A stretch of 40,333 bases of DNA, from assembly GCA_902826055.1 (NCBI GenBank), contig CADEDJ010000029.1, forward strand, positions 1 to 40,333, written 5' to 3'. This stretch comes from an uncultured Nitrosomonas sp. (GTDB taxonomy: Bacteria; Pseudomonadota; Gammaproteobacteria; Burkholderiales; Nitrosomonadaceae). How positions within the stretch are numbered: the stretch's first letter is position 1; each line of letters starts with the position of its first letter. This document shows, one piece after another, positions 9,985 to 19,793 of the stretch. Under the pieces are notes generated by a model, which saw only the letters and a list, made by a program, of their open reading frames with translations, searched no databases and was not told the origin of the DNA. The position numbers were made by a program, and so were the translations under genes.

Positions 9985-10355
9985 GAAAAATCAAATTGTT
10001 TCTCAAAAGTAAAATAGAAAGTACACCTATTCTGCGCTACCATGAAACATCAGCAAATTAAGTACGTTAAAAAACTCACCGATTCATTCCTACCAGTTAA
10101 TGCGCATATTCTACTTTTATATCAGCAATAAAGTGAACAAATAATTATTTTGCATTGGTATTGCGGTATTTAGGCTACCATGAAAAAGCAAAGCGCAAAA
10201 AGTACGCAAATAGGGTGCTGATTAATTTATGATAGGCATTTAGTGAGAACAACATTAAATCATGAAAGTTCATGTCCTTATTATGTATTTTAACGAATAA
10301 CACGGGCTTGTAATTTCACAATATTTTTATTGCTCAAATCACGGCGTATCTGAAC
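9985..10355. other. Divergent intergenic region with an imperfect direct repeat
   Basis: 371 AT-rich bases between the TPR lipoprotein (leftward) and lnt (rightward), which should hold both promoters. Two related ~31-33-bp segments at 10036-10066 and 10174-10206 share gctaccatgaaa and end in agtacg. Each contains an ATG opening a tiny frame (29 and 13 codons) with no convincing ribosome-binding site. No RNA gene or terminator was recognised. Confidence 0.5.
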
Positions 10356-11870
10356 TTGGCTCAATTCAAGCATCTCTATAGTATTCATCTGATTATCGTT
10401 TTTTTAATGGGAGCATTGACCGTACTTGGTTTTGCGCCGTTTTACCTTTTCCCGATTCCGGTCATTACATTGTCGGTTTTGCTCGGTTTTTGTCGTAACA
10501 GTCACACTCCGCGGCGAGCGGCTCTACTCGGGTTTTTCTTTGGTATGGGGTTATTCAGTGCTGGCGTAACCTGGCTTTATGTCAGTCTGCATGATTTTGG
10601 TGCAATGTCTACACATACTGCGGTCTTCGCATTGATTATTCTATGTGCTTATTTGGCATTATTTCCAACGCTGAGTATTTGGATAATGACCAAGCTGCGT
10701 CTGAATTCCCCCTTTCTCTGGGCTCCAGTTACTGCTGCCCTGTGGGTGTTGGGCGAATGGTTGCGCGGTACACTATTCACTGGTTTTCCATGGCTCACTC
10801 TCGGTTATTCGCAAGCTCCGCATAGCCCCTTGGCGGGCTTTGCGCCGGTTGTGGGCGTGTATGGGATTTCCCTATTGTTAATATTGAGCGCTGCACTACT
10901 ATATTTGTGGTTTGAGAAACGATTTAGAAATTGGCCCTATGGATTGTCACTGCTTGTTATTTGGCTGGGTGGGTTTAGCTTGCAGGCCATTGAATGGGTA
11001 AAGCCCGAGGGAGATCCGGTTACGGTAAGCTTGCTGCAAGGCAATATTGCACAAGACCTGAAGTGGCGGGAAGATTATCTTGAAAATACCATGGAAACCT
11101 ACGCCAGATTGATATTGGAAAGCGATAGCCGTCTAATTGTCACGCCGGAAATTTCCATTCCACTTTTTAGCGATGTCATGCCAAAGTCTTATTTGTCGCA
11201 TTTGGCTGAGCATGCCAAAAAGAATAACGGTGATGTATTGATCGGCTTGGCCGAACGTACTACTCATGATGGCGACGATTATTACAATACTATGTTTAGT
11301 TTTGGCTCCGCGCCCGAGCAGCGTTATCGTAAGCACCACCTGGTTCCTTTCGGTGAATTCATTCCGTTGAAGCCCATTTTTGGTTGGGTCATTGAAGTAC
11401 TGAGAATTCCATTATCAGATTTCTCCCGTGGCAGTCTTGATCAGCAACCGATGGAACTGGCGGGTCAGCGTGTTGCTATTAATATTTGTTATGAAGATGT
11501 GTTTGGTGAAGAAATTATTTACCAGTTACCGCAGGCAACCTTGCTGGTCAATGTTAGCAACGATGCCTGGTTTGGACGTTCAATCGGGCCGCAGCAACAT
11601 TTGCAAATTTCACAAATGCGCGCTTTGGAAACGGGTCGTTATATGCTACGTGCTACCAATACCGGTGTAACCGCGATCATTAATGAACGCGGCCAGGTGC
11701 TGCAAACGATAGAAATTTTTACGACAGCGGCATTGCATGGATTAGCACAAGGATTTATCGGTGCTACACCTTATGTGCGCACAGGTAATTATCCGGTACT
11801 TGGATTGGCAGGGTTATTATTGTGCGTCGGATTGCTTTCCGCCTTTCGCACGGTACGGAAAACCCGGTAA
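10356..11870 (+). CDS. lnt: Apolipoprotein N-acyltransferase
   Basis: 504 residues from a TTG start. It adds the third acyl chain to the N-terminal Cys of lipoproteins at the periplasmic face of the inner membrane. The N-terminal ~200 residues form several transmembrane helices and the C-terminal half is a nitrilase-fold domain. The catalytic triad is visible: Glu265 (TPEISIP), Lys326 (RYRKHHLVPFGEF) and Cys378 (NICYEDVFG). The WFGRSIGPQQHLQ and RATNTG motifs also match. No good ATG lies near the N-terminus, so the TTG is the most reasonable start but is not certain. It is followed by glyQ, as in related genomes. Confidence 0.94.
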   Translation: MAQFKHLYSIHLIIVFLMGALTVLGFAPFYLFPIPVITLSVLLGFCRNSHTPRRAALLGFFFGMGLFSAGVTWLYVSLHDFGAMSTHTAVFALIILCAYLALFPTLSIWIMTKLRLNSPFLWAPVTAALWVLGEWLRGTLFTGFPWLTLGYSQAPHSPLAGFAPVVGVYGISLLLILSAALLYLWFEKRFRNWPYGLSLLVIWLGGFSLQAIEWVKPEGDPVTVSLLQGNIAQDLKWREDYLENTMETYARLILESDSRLIVTPEISIPLFSDVMPKSYLSHLAEHAKKNNGDVLIGLAERTTHDGDDYYNTMFSFGSAPEQRYRKHHLVPFGEFIPLKPIFGWVIEVLRIPLSDFSRGSLDQQPMELAGQRVAINICYEDVFGEEIIYQLPQATLLVNVSNDAWFGRSIGPQQHLQISQMRALETGRYMLRATNTGVTAIINERGQVLQTIEIFTTAALHGLAQGFIGATPYVRTGNYPVLGLAGLLLCVGLLSAFRTVRKTR

Positions 11871-11917
11871 AATCCGTATTTATGTGCATTTAATAAGTAC
11901 GCTAGTTTAATTTATTC

Positions 11918-12841
11918 ATGTCAACACTTACTTTTCAGGAAATTATTTTAACCTTGCAGCAGTATTGGGATAAGCAAGGATGCGCGATCCTTCAGCCATA
12001 TGATATGGAGGTCGGTGCCGGAACCAGTCATACTGCAACATTTTTGCGTGCGATAGGCCCGGAACCCTGGAAAGCCGCGTATGTTCAACCATCACGCCGG
12101 CCAAAAGACGGCCGCTATGGCGATAACCCCAATCGTTTGCAGCACTATTATCAATTCCAGGTAGTCCTGAAGCCAGCGCCGAAAAATATACTGGATTTAT
12201 ATTTTGATTCATTGCGCGAACTGGGTTTCGATTTAACACAAAACGACGTGCGCCTGGTTGAAGATGATTGGGAAAACCCAACATTGGGTGCCTGGGGCTT
12301 AGGCTGGGAAACTTGGCTCAATGGCATGGAAGTTACACAATTCACTTACTTTCAACAAGTTGGCGGAATCGATTGCAAACCGATTACCGGGGAAATCACC
12401 TACGGATTGGAACGTTTGGCGATGTACTTGCAGGGCGTGGAAAGCGTGTTTGACCTGATCTGGACCAAAGGCCTGACGTACCACGATGTTTACCATCAAA
12501 ACGAAGTGGAACAATCGACCTACAACTTCGAACAAAGCGATAGCGAATTTCTGTTTTTGGCATTCGGCAAGCACGAAGCGCAAGCGAACCATTTAATTGA
12601 GCAGCATTTGGCATTGCCAGCCTACGAGCAAGTGTTAAAAGCGGCACATACTTTCAATTTGCTCGATGCGCGCGGTGCCATTTCGGTGACTGAACGCGCA
12701 GCGTATATTGGACGCATCCGCAATTTGTCGCGGCAGGTTGCTAGGGCCTATTATGACAGCCGTAAAAACCTTAACCCGCCATTTCCCATGGCGCCGCGTG
12801 AATGGGTCGCACACATGCCGGATATGCAGGAATCCGCATGA
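11918..12841 (+). CDS. glyQ: Glycine-tRNA ligase alpha subunit
   Basis: 307 residues, catalytic subunit of the heterotetrameric bacterial glycyl-tRNA synthetase. The family blocks [40 protein letters not shown] and [13 protein letters not shown] are all present. The stop codon overlaps the start of glyS (ATGA), so the two subunits are translationally coupled. No T-box leader is seen in the 47-bp gap after lnt. Confidence 0.98.
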   Translation: MSTLTFQEIILTLQQYWDKQGCAILQPYDMEVGAGTSHTATFLRAIGPEPWKAAYVQPSRRPKDGRYGDNPNRLQHYYQFQVVLKPAPKNILDLYFDSLRELGFDLTQNDVRLVEDDWENPTLGAWGLGWETWLNGMEVTQFTYFQQVGGIDCKPITGEITYGLERLAMYLQGVESVFDLIWTKGLTYHDVYHQNEVEQSTYNFEQSDSEFLFLAFGKHEAQANHLIEQHLALPAYEQVLKAAHTFNLLDARGAISVTERAAYIGRIRNLSRQVARAYYDSRKNLNPPFPMAPREWVAHMPDMQESA

Positions 12842-15009
12842 TGACTAAGAATTTACTTGTTGAATTATTGGTTGAGGAATTACCGCCAAAGTCACTCAAA
12901 CAATTGGGTAACAGTTTTGCTGAGTTATTAGCCACAAGCTTGAAAACACAAGGGTTGATCGCGCAGGATGCCATTGTTACACCTCATGCAACGCCCAGAC
13001 GATTGGCAGTATATATCGGCAACGTTGCTGCACAAGCCGCTGACAAAGCAGTCACGCAAAAATTGATGCCGGTCAAAGTCGGTTTGGACGCCGCAGGCCA
13101 GGCGACACCGCCGTTGTTGAAAAAACTAGCCAGTCTTGGTGCCGATGCATCGGCAGTGCCGCAACTCAAACGCGCGCTGGACGGTAAAACCGAAACACTG
13201 TTTTGGGACAGCATCGTCGCAGGCATTTCATTGACCGATGGCTTGCAAAATGCATTGCAGGACGCGATCAGTCGGCTGCCCATTCCCAAAGTAATGACCT
13301 ACCAGTTGGCGGATGGCTGGCAAAGCGTCCACTTCGTACGCCCGGCGCATGCGCTGGTTGCTTTGCATGGCGCGGATATCGTACCGGTCAATATATTGGG
13401 TTTGCAAGCCGGACGGGAAACCCAGGGGCATCGCTTCGAGGCGAAAGTCAATCCTGTCGTGCTGCATAACGCCGACAGCTATGCGCAACAACTGCAAGAC
13501 GAAGGTGCGGTGATTACCCATTTTGCACAACGCCGCGCGGAAATTGTGCGTCAACTGACTGCGGCTGCCGTCCGGGAGCAGTTAACTTTGCTTGACGACG
13601 ATGATTTGTTGGACGAAGTTACCGCACTGGTTGAACATCCCAACGTGCTGGCCGGCAAATTCGCTGCGGAATTTCTGCAAGTACCGCAAGAATGCCTGAT
13701 TCTGACCATGAAAGCGAACCAGAAATACTTTCCATTGCTCGATGCGCAGGGAAAATTGGCCAATACATTTCTCCTGGTTTCAAACATACGTCCCGCCGAT
13801 CCTATCCAAGTCATTGCTGGTAATGAGCGCGTGGTACGCTCGCGATTAGCCGATGCCAAGTTTTTCTTCGACCAGGATCGTAAAAAAACACTGGCATCGC
13901 GTGTGCCACAATTGGATAAAGTGATTTATCACAACAAACTCGGCACCCAAGGTTTGCGCATACAGTATGTCCGAGCCATTGCAAAAATGCTTGGTGAGCA
14001 ACTGGGCGGCGATGCATTGGCTAGTCAAGCTTATGAAGCAGCCACACTGGCAAAAGCGGATCTACTCACCGATATGGTAGGTGAGTTCCCGGAACTGCAA
14101 GGCATCATGGGCCGCTATTATGCGCAACATGAAGGTTTGAGCGACGATGTTGCATTTGCAATCGAAGATCACTACAAACCGCGCTTTGCCGGTGATGAAT
14201 TGCCGCGTAACACGGTGGGTGTTTGTGTGGCGCTGGCGGATAAACTGGAAACGTTGGTCAATATGTTCAGTATTGACGAAATCCCGACTGGCGACAAAGA
14301 TCCATTTGCATTACGGCGCCATGCTTTGGGTGTTATACGCATATTAATTGAGAAAGGACTGTCACTTGAATTGAATCAGTTGATCCAGCAAGTGATTAAA
14401 GTTATTAAAGACGAAGAAATTCTTAAATTGTGGGCAAATACTCAACAATCAGCAACAATCACACAATCACGAATTGTTTCAAAGGAATCTAGTGATCAGC
14501 TGTACATTTTTATCTACGACCGCCTCGCAGGTTTTTTGCGCGAACAAGGCTACACCGCTCAGGAAGTCGATGCCGTACTCAGCTTGAATCCACAACTGTT
14601 ATGCGATATCCCCAAACGCCTTGCCGCCGTGCGTGCTTTTTCCACACTGCCTGAAGCAGCCAGCTTGGCGGCTGCAAACAAGCGGGTCGGCAATATCCTC
14701 AAGAAATCGGAAGGCGCTATCCGTGACACTGTCGATACCGGTTTATTACAAGAAGCTGATGAACGGGTGCTTTATCAGGCATTGCAAGATATTCAGCCGC
14801 AAACCGGTAAAGCATTTGCTGCCGGTGATTACACCACTTCGCTGCAAATATTGGCTGCACTGAAATCACCAATAGATGCTTTTTTTGACCATGTGATGGT
14901 GAACATTGACGATGAGCCGCTGCGCAAAAACCGATTGGCTTTATTGGCTCAGCTTCATCAAATCATGAATCGCGTGGCGGATATTTCAAAACTGGCGGTG
15001 AATTTATGA
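12838..15009 (+). CDS. glyS: Glycine-tRNA ligase beta subunit
   Basis: About 723 residues with start at the ATG overlapping the glyQ stop (ATGATGA; the next ATG, 3 nt on, is equally possible). The N-terminus [20 protein letters not shown] is typical. [30 protein letters not shown] and the C-terminal DALRR-like [23 protein letters not shown] region are present. It binds tRNA-Gly together with the alpha subunit. A longer upstream frame exists but would overlap glyQ, so it is not used. The stop overlaps gmhB by 4 bp. Confidence 0.97.
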   Translation: MMTKNLLVELLVEELPPKSLKQLGNSFAELLATSLKTQGLIAQDAIVTPHATPRRLAVYIGNVAAQAADKAVTQKLMPVKVGLDAAGQATPPLLKKLASLGADASAVPQLKRALDGKTETLFWDSIVAGISLTDGLQNALQDAISRLPIPKVMTYQLADGWQSVHFVRPAHALVALHGADIVPVNILGLQAGRETQGHRFEAKVNPVVLHNADSYAQQLQDEGAVITHFAQRRAEIVRQLTAAAVREQLTLLDDDDLLDEVTALVEHPNVLAGKFAAEFLQVPQECLILTMKANQKYFPLLDAQGKLANTFLLVSNIRPADPIQVIAGNERVVRSRLADAKFFFDQDRKKTLASRVPQLDKVIYHNKLGTQGLRIQYVRAIAKMLGEQLGGDALASQAYEAATLAKADLLTDMVGEFPELQGIMGRYYAQHEGLSDDVAFAIEDHYKPRFAGDELPRNTVGVCVALADKLETLVNMFSIDEIPTGDKDPFALRRHALGVIRILIEKGLSLELNQLIQQVIKVIKDEEILKLWANTQQSATITQSRIVSKESSDQLYIFIYDRLAGFLREQGYTAQEVDAVLSLNPQLLCDIPKRLAAVRAFSTLPEAASLAAANKRVGNILKKSEGAIRDTVDTGLLQEADERVLYQALQDIQPQTGKAFAAGDYTTSLQILAALKSPIDAFFDHVMVNIDDEPLRKNRLALLAQLHQIMNRVADISKLAVNL

Positions 15010-15545
15010 AACTGATCATCCTCGATCAAGCCGGCGTCATCAATCAGTGTAGCGATACCTTCATCAAAACTCCGGATGAATGGATTCCCATCCCCGGCAG
15101 TCTGGAGGCAATTAGCCGATTGACGCATTCCGGTTATCGCGTGGTGATCGCCACCAATCAATCGGGTATTGGGCGCGGCTTGATTGATATGGCCACGTAC
15201 AACGCGATAAACGACAAAATGTATAAAGCGGTTAATCAAGCGGGGGGGCGGATCGATGCCCTATTCTTTTGTCCGCATACCAGCGCGGATCAGTGTTCAT
15301 GCCGTAAACCGGAAACGGGCATGTTTAATGAAATCATGCAGCGCTATGGTGTCAATTTAAAAAATGTTCCGATCGTTGGCGATTCCTTAAAGGATTTGCA
15401 AGCTGCTGCGGCAGTTAATGCGTTACCGGTATTGGTACTAACCGGAAACGGAAGGGAGACAAGTACAAATACAGACATTCCGCCCGATACCCGGATTTTT
15501 GAGAATTTATTGACGGCAGTCGATACATTGGTTGGGACAGCATGA
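15006..15545 (+). CDS. gmhB: D-glycero-D-manno-heptose 1,7-bisphosphate phosphatase family, altered DxD motif
   Basis: 179 residues, HAD superfamily, GmhB type (ADP-heptose synthesis for LPS inner core). Present are the nucleophile Asp7, the TNQSG motif II, a zinc loop with Cys89, His91, Cys97 and Cys99, the Lys of CRKPETGM and the GDSLKD motif IV. Unusual: motif I reads D7-Q8-A9-G10, so the second Asp of DxD, the general acid/base needed for phosphoryl transfer, is an Ala. Position 15 is also a Cys where an acidic residue is expected. Dephosphorylation may be lost or weak. Context (glyS-gmhB-plsC, with 4-bp overlaps on both sides) is normal for the family. Confidence 0.9.
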   Translation: MKLIILDQAGVINQCSDTFIKTPDEWIPIPGSLEAISRLTHSGYRVVIATNQSGIGRGLIDMATYNAINDKMYKAVNQAGGRIDALFFCPHTSADQCSCRKPETGMFNEIMQRYGVNLKNVPIVGDSLKDLQAAAAVNALPVLVLTGNGRETSTNTDIPPDTRIFENLLTAVDTLVGTA

Positions 15546-16273
15546 TACCAGCATTATTACGCTCGTCGCTGTACATGCTGTTGCAAATATTGGTTACTCC
15601 GCCGTATGCCCTGTTCACACTGGCGTGCTTTTGGTTATCGCCGCATAACCGTTATCGCGTGACTTCGAGTTGGACGTTTATCATGCTGTTTTTGCTGCGT
15701 CATGTGTGCGGCATCCGCTATCAACTTACCGGTGCGGAAAATATTCCAAAAACTCCAAGCATAATACTTTCTAAGCACCAATCGGCATGGGAAACGTTGG
15801 CGTTCCAAGAAATATTTCCGCCTCAAGTTTGGGTACTGAAAAAAGAGTTACTATGGATTCCATTTTTCGGCTGGGGATTGGCGATGACCAGCCCGATCGC
15901 CATTGACCGCAGTGCGCGCAAAAAGGCGCTAGAACAAATCGTCGAGCAAGGCAAAGACCGTTTAAACCAGGGATTCTGGATCGTGATTTTTCCTGAAGGC
16001 ACGCGCATACCGCCAGGACAACGCGGCAGATACCGCATTGGCGGCGCCTGGCTGGCAACGCATACCGATACCCTGGTAGTGCCGGTGGCACATAATGCCG
16101 GAGAATTATGGGGCAGGAATTCCTTCATCAAATATCCTGGCACGATTACGGTTAGCATCGGCAAACCCATCGATCCCACCGGTATGGAAGCGGGTGAGTT
16201 GAACGCGCAAGTGGAAGCGTGGATCGAAGCCGAAATGCTGCGCATCGGCCAGATCAACCCGCAACAATCTTAA
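15542..16273 (+). CDS. plsC: 1-acyl-sn-glycerol-3-phosphate acyltransferase
   Basis: 243 residues. N-terminal hydrophobic anchor, then the PlsC acyltransferase domain. Motif I is SKHQSAWE, with His79 and Glu84 in an HX4E variant of the usual HX4D, and motif III is FPEGTRIPPG. It makes phosphatidic acid from lysophosphatidic acid at the inner membrane. The HX4E form is probably lineage-typical rather than damaging. The ATG overlaps the gmhB stop (ATGA). Confidence 0.92.
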   Translation: MIPALLRSSLYMLLQILVTPPYALFTLACFWLSPHNRYRVTSSWTFIMLFLLRHVCGIRYQLTGAENIPKTPSIILSKHQSAWETLAFQEIFPPQVWVLKKELLWIPFFGWGLAMTSPIAIDRSARKKALEQIVEQGKDRLNQGFWIVIFPEGTRIPPGQRGRYRIGGAWLATHTDTLVVPVAHNAGELWGRNSFIKYPGTITVSIGKPIDPTGMEAGELNAQVEAWIEAEMLRIGQINPQQS

Positions 16274-16275
16274 TC

Positions 16276-16977
16276 GTGCCGGCACAACCCGCCTCGCAAA
16301 TCACTATACTCGGCGGCCAAAAAATCGCTTACACCCTCACACGCAGCCGCCGCCGCTCGATTGGCTTGCAAATCAATCAGCAGGGCTTGCGTATCAGCGC
16401 GCCATTACATACCCCATTGTCATATATCGACACCGTGCTGCAGCAAAAAGCCGGCTGGATCACAAAGAAACTCACACAATGGCAGGAGAAAAAAAGTCTC
16501 GCTCCGGTCTGGACGCCGGATGCCGCCTATCCATTGCTTAGCGAACCGTGGCGTATCACGATAAAGCCGACTGGCGAAATCATAATGACGCGATCATTCG
16601 ACCATGAACTACCGCAACCGCTGGCCATCGAACTCACCCCTCGACAAATCGAAACTTTCGTGATGAGCTGGTATCAACAGCAAGCGATTACTTGTTTCCA
16701 GCAGCGCATCGACATTTATGTGCACAAAATGGCAGTGCCTACCCCGCCATTCCGCCTTTCCCAAGCCAAAACCCGCTGGGGCAGTTGCAACAGCCGCGGC
16801 ATCATCAGCCTCAACTGGCGACTAATCCAACTGCCGCTGCACTTGATCGATTATGTTGTCGCACACGAACTCGCACATCTGATCGAAATGAACCACTCGG
16901 CGGCGTTCTGGAGATTGGTGGGGAGTGTTTATCCTAATTACCGGGTGGCTCGTATGGAACTGAAGGCGTATGGTTAA
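16276..16977 (+). CDS. YgjP-type (DUF45/M48-like) zinc metallopeptidase domain protein
   Basis: 233 residues from GTG at 16276, two bases after the plsC stop; longer upstream frames would run inside plsC. The conserved WG-S region SQAKTRWGSCNSRGIISLNW precedes the zinc-binding VVAHELAHLIEMNHS (His197, Glu198, His201), the hallmark of the YgjP/SprT-like WLM-type peptidases. Function in the cell is unproven; some relatives lie beside restriction systems, but here the gene rides with plsC. Probably cytoplasmic, as no signal peptide is seen. Confidence 0.88.
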   Translation: MPAQPASQITILGGQKIAYTLTRSRRRSIGLQINQQGLRISAPLHTPLSYIDTVLQQKAGWITKKLTQWQEKKSLAPVWTPDAAYPLLSEPWRITIKPTGEIIMTRSFDHELPQPLAIELTPRQIETFVMSWYQQQAITCFQQRIDIYVHKMAVPTPPFRLSQAKTRWGSCNSRGIISLNWRLIQLPLHLIDYVVAHELAHLIEMNHSAAFWRLVGSVYPNYRVARMELKAYG

Positions 16978-17070
16978 TACGTGGTCTTTACTGGTACAAG
17001 TATGGACTAATCTTATATTAGGCACTCCTACCCTATCGTTTTACACGTGTGATATGTTAAACACATAAAA

Positions 17071-17279
17071 TGTCCTAATGGCTGGTCTTTACGTATTGAA
17101 CGTGCTGGAGTACTGTATCGCGTAGTAATGAAAAAGGCCTCTGTATAACTGATTATCTCGGCCCGCAAGATTTGCAAATGTTTGATTTATCGATGCCGCA
17201 AGTGATCAGAAAAGCTTAAAAATACAGCAGTTATGTGATCGTCTTTGAAACAGATGGAGAAAGGAAGCAGAAATATTAA
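17071..17279 (+). pseudogene. Unrecognised gene relic
   Basis: Three stretches in this otherwise empty gap read like decayed protein. 17071-17145 gives CPNGWSLRIERAGVLYRVV then MKKASV and stop. After a frame change, 17148-17219 gives TDYLGPQDLQMFDLSMPQVI and ends in TAA. The same frame continues directly past that stop as KYSSYVIVFETDGERKQKY to the TAA at 17277-17279. A frameshift plus an internal stop would reconnect them into one C-terminal fragment. I do not recognise the family. The alternative is chance, since the stretch is only ~200 bp. The rest of 16978-17318 shows nothing else. Confidence 0.35.
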
Positions 17280-17318
17280 ATGTTAGGCCTGACTTCAAAA
17301 CTCAGAGGAACAACACCC

Positions 17319-18404
17319 ATGATATTTACTACTTGCATCACACCAGTAATTCGGGTTTTTTTTCTTTGCTTATTGTTGCTATCGCTGGCGTCTTGCGGCA
17401 GGGATAAACCAGTCGACGCCGACTTCTCGATCGTGCGTTTGACGCCAGAGCAACGACAAGCCGACCTTGATGCGATGTTGGAAGAAGTTGCTCTTCACGA
17501 AACCGAGCGGGGTGATTTTTTCGAAATGGCGACGACCATTGGCGGGAATGCACCTGCGGCTTGCCGCCCAGAATTTGTTGCGCAACGATGGAATCCAGGG
17601 CAATACCAGGCGAATCAATTTGTTCCTTCTACGGAAGAATGCGGACGTAATCAGCCGCCTAATGATCTCAAACAACGGGAATCGGTTCCCATCTTTTGGT
17701 TGAATCTGAGTACCAGGCGAAACGATGCAGAAGGTAATGCGATCGGCTGGAGCGACGATATCGCGCGTGACAAAATGCAGCAAGCTACCCGCTGGTTTGC
17801 CACCTATTGCATTGATCTCGACATAAAGAAAGTGACCGTGGCAGCAAACCGGTTCAACCGGATGCGCGAAGCAATGGTGGCTGCTATTGAAGGCAGACCT
17901 TTCCAAGGGGATACGGTGACGGTGGAAGGTGTGTCGGATTCACTCAATCATCAGTTGTACGAACGGGAATTGCGCAAGCCGCGCAAATATTTACTGGTGT
18001 TATTCACCGATGCTTTTCAAAACGTCCGCTTTGGCGATCCGGATTCGCGCGTCAATCGAGTGGCAGGAAATTTTGAAGGGATTCCGGTGATATTGGTTCC
18101 CGATCCGCCGGACTCGGCTTCAACGAATATTGTCACACATGAATTGATCCATGGTCTTGGCAAGGTACTCGCCGGTCAACACAGTTTTGCTTATCTGCAG
18201 GATTCACCTCAGCTTGGCAACCCGGCTCCTGAGCGAATTTCTATGAGCCGGAAAGCAACCTGGGACGAAGGTGGCTGTGCATTCGATATGGGTAATGCAG
18301 GGCGCACCGATCAAGATTCTCCGATGCAAAAACCTGATAGCGACAAAATGGATTGGGCGAGCTTTTGGCAGTTTGATTTCAATGGCAACACAAAGCCAAA
18401 ATAG
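17319..18404 (+). CDS. Putative lipoprotein with an HEXXH zinc-protease-like motif
   Basis: 361 residues from ATG 17319, chosen because AGAGGA lies just upstream and the signal peptide is then compact (an ATG at 17280 would add 13 residues). The signal segment VFFLCLLLLSLASC places the lipidated Cys at 26. The middle of the protein is of unknown type. Near the C-terminus, THELIHGLGK (His274, Glu275, His278) resembles the active site of zincin metalloproteases, but the third ligand of the extended HEXXHXXGXXH motif is absent at its expected place. It would therefore be gluzincin-like or not a peptidase at all. I do not recognise a named family. No clear operon partner. Confidence 0.6.
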   Translation: MIFTTCITPVIRVFFLCLLLLSLASCGRDKPVDADFSIVRLTPEQRQADLDAMLEEVALHETERGDFFEMATTIGGNAPAACRPEFVAQRWNPGQYQANQFVPSTEECGRNQPPNDLKQRESVPIFWLNLSTRRNDAEGNAIGWSDDIARDKMQQATRWFATYCIDLDIKKVTVAANRFNRMREAMVAAIEGRPFQGDTVTVEGVSDSLNHQLYERELRKPRKYLLVLFTDAFQNVRFGDPDSRVNRVAGNFEGIPVILVPDPPDSASTNIVTHELIHGLGKVLAGQHSFAYLQDSPQLGNPAPERISMSRKATWDEGGCAFDMGNAGRTDQDSPMQKPDSDKMDWASFWQFDFNGNTKPK

Positions 18405-18549
18405 CATTATGCAGAATAAGTTTTTGATCTTGTAACCTGTTATTCCTCAATACATTTTCGTGATTTGGATTGAGTGGTTCTTATGTCGTTCCCAAGACGT
18501 AAAGCAACCTGAATTTTTGCGAGTTACGTTATACCCTTACAGGACAATC

Positions 18550-18921
18550 ATGAGCGCTAAATCAAAAATGAAGGTCTACTACAATTCAGCTTGCCCTGTT
18601 TGCAAAGCCGGAATTGAAATGCAAATGCGAAAAGACAGCGTTTGTAAGATGCTATGGAATGATGTTCATAAAGATAATCAATTGGCAACGGAAGTTGGTG
18701 CTGAACTGGAGTTTGTCAGGGAGCGCTTGCATGTGATTGATGAAAATGGCGATCTGCAGATCGGGTTTGATGCTTTTTTGGCTATTTGGCGCAATTCTCC
18801 GACGGAAAGTTGGAAATACAAAGTGTTTGGTCTGCCGGTTTTGAGACACCTGTGTTGTTTTGTTTATAACCTGTTCGCGATTGCGCTTTATCGATGGAAT
18901 AAGCGGGAAAAGCATTGGTAG
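18550..18921 (+). CDS. DUF393 (DCC-type) thiol-disulfide oxidoreductase-like protein
   Basis: 123 residues from ATG 18550; an in-frame upstream extension to 18460 lacks family similarity. The N-terminal VYYNSACPVCKAGIEMQ with Cys15 and Cys18 is the DxxCPxC-type motif of the DUF393 family. The later pattern (GFDAFLAIWR and a hydrophobic tail VLRHLCCFVYNLFAIALYRW) is also typical. The family is predicted thioredoxin-like, with no established substrate. Confidence 0.8.
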   Translation: MSAKSKMKVYYNSACPVCKAGIEMQMRKDSVCKMLWNDVHKDNQLATEVGAELEFVRERLHVIDENGDLQIGFDAFLAIWRNSPTESWKYKVFGLPVLRHLCCFVYNLFAIALYRWNKREKHW

Positions 18922-19114
18922 AACAATAGAGTAAGTGCAATTGGATTTTATGAAATCAGTTGTTTTTCGTTCTTGTGCATGCCTTGCATTGCGCGTTAGT
19001 TTTTTTCTGGTTTGTAGCGTCACATAGAAGTGTGGTATTTCTGATTTACTCAGTGTCATTCTCAGGAATGATGATGACTTGACTCATGCATTGAATATAT
19101 CGTTGGAGGAAATC

Positions 19115-19759
19115 ATGCGTAATTCGGAGCCCGAATCCGGCTTTAATTTTAATTTGATCATGCCCGCCGCATTATTGCTGGTATTGTTGATTGTACCTTT
19201 TTCAATCAATTCTTTTATGCATTTCATGTCGGGTAAACGGCAGTTTAATCCGGTGATTATGAAATTGCCGGTAGATAGCACTGCCATTACGATTCCATTA
19301 TCAGTCAAACAATACGAAAGTTTTGATGTGGCTTTAAATTTTGAAACGAAACAGTTGGCCAAGTTTCTGAATGAGATTGTTGCGACGGCTTCTGCAGGTA
19401 CTGCAATCCAAGGAATTTCTGGTATGGTATCGCCAAATATGAAGGCTGAAGTCGCTGGTGAGGACTTTGAAGTCAATACCACCGGTCCTCAGGATCCGAT
19501 TTCCGACTATGGTGGTACCGCGAACTGGCGTTGGCGTGTTACGCCCGAATCATCGGGAGAGCAGGTGTTAAAATTTCAATTGCATTTATTGACGCAAAAT
19601 GATGTGCAAGTAGATACTAAAATTCTTAGTCTTGCAGAGGCAAATTTTTCAGTGCAGGCCAATCCTATCGAATGGATGAAACGAAATGTACTATGGATTG
19701 CATTGCTGCTGTTACTGCCTGTTGTCGTGTTTGGATTGCGCCAGCGCTATGCACGATGA
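19115..19759 (+). CDS. Unrecognised protein with two membrane segments
   Basis: 214 residues from ATG 19115, chosen because of a strong GGAGGA ribosome-binding site 5 bases upstream. A hydrophobic helix near residues 14-34 (LIMPAALLLVLLIVPFSINS) and a second one at the C-terminus (VLWIALLLLLPVVVFGL) bracket a ~145-residue domain. That domain contains patterned beta-strand sequence (DVALNFETKQLAKFL, WRWRVTPESSGEQVLKFQLH). The layout suggests a domain on one side of the inner membrane held at both ends. Family not recognised. It precedes hsp20 by ~200 bp and is probably separate from it. Confidence 0.65.
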   Translation: MRNSEPESGFNFNLIMPAALLLVLLIVPFSINSFMHFMSGKRQFNPVIMKLPVDSTAITIPLSVKQYESFDVALNFETKQLAKFLNEIVATASAGTAIQGISGMVSPNMKAEVAGEDFEVNTTGPQDPISDYGGTANWRWRVTPESSGEQVLKFQLHLLTQNDVQVDTKILSLAEANFSVQANPIEWMKRNVLWIALLLLLPVVVFGLRQRYAR

Positions 19760-19793
19760 TAAGCGAGGATTTTTAGGCGACTTTGTATCGCCG

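Noticed and set aside
15776..15793. Glu instead of Asp in the HX4D motif of PlsC
   Set aside because: As far as I recall this HX4E form occurs in related betaproteobacterial PlsC proteins and the rest of the enzyme is normal, so it is not treated as damage.
18950..19027. A 25-codon frame MKSVVFRSCACLALRVSFFL before the membrane protein gene
   Set aside because: Hydrophobic and signal-like, but no ribosome-binding site lies before the ATG and nothing follows; most likely chance.
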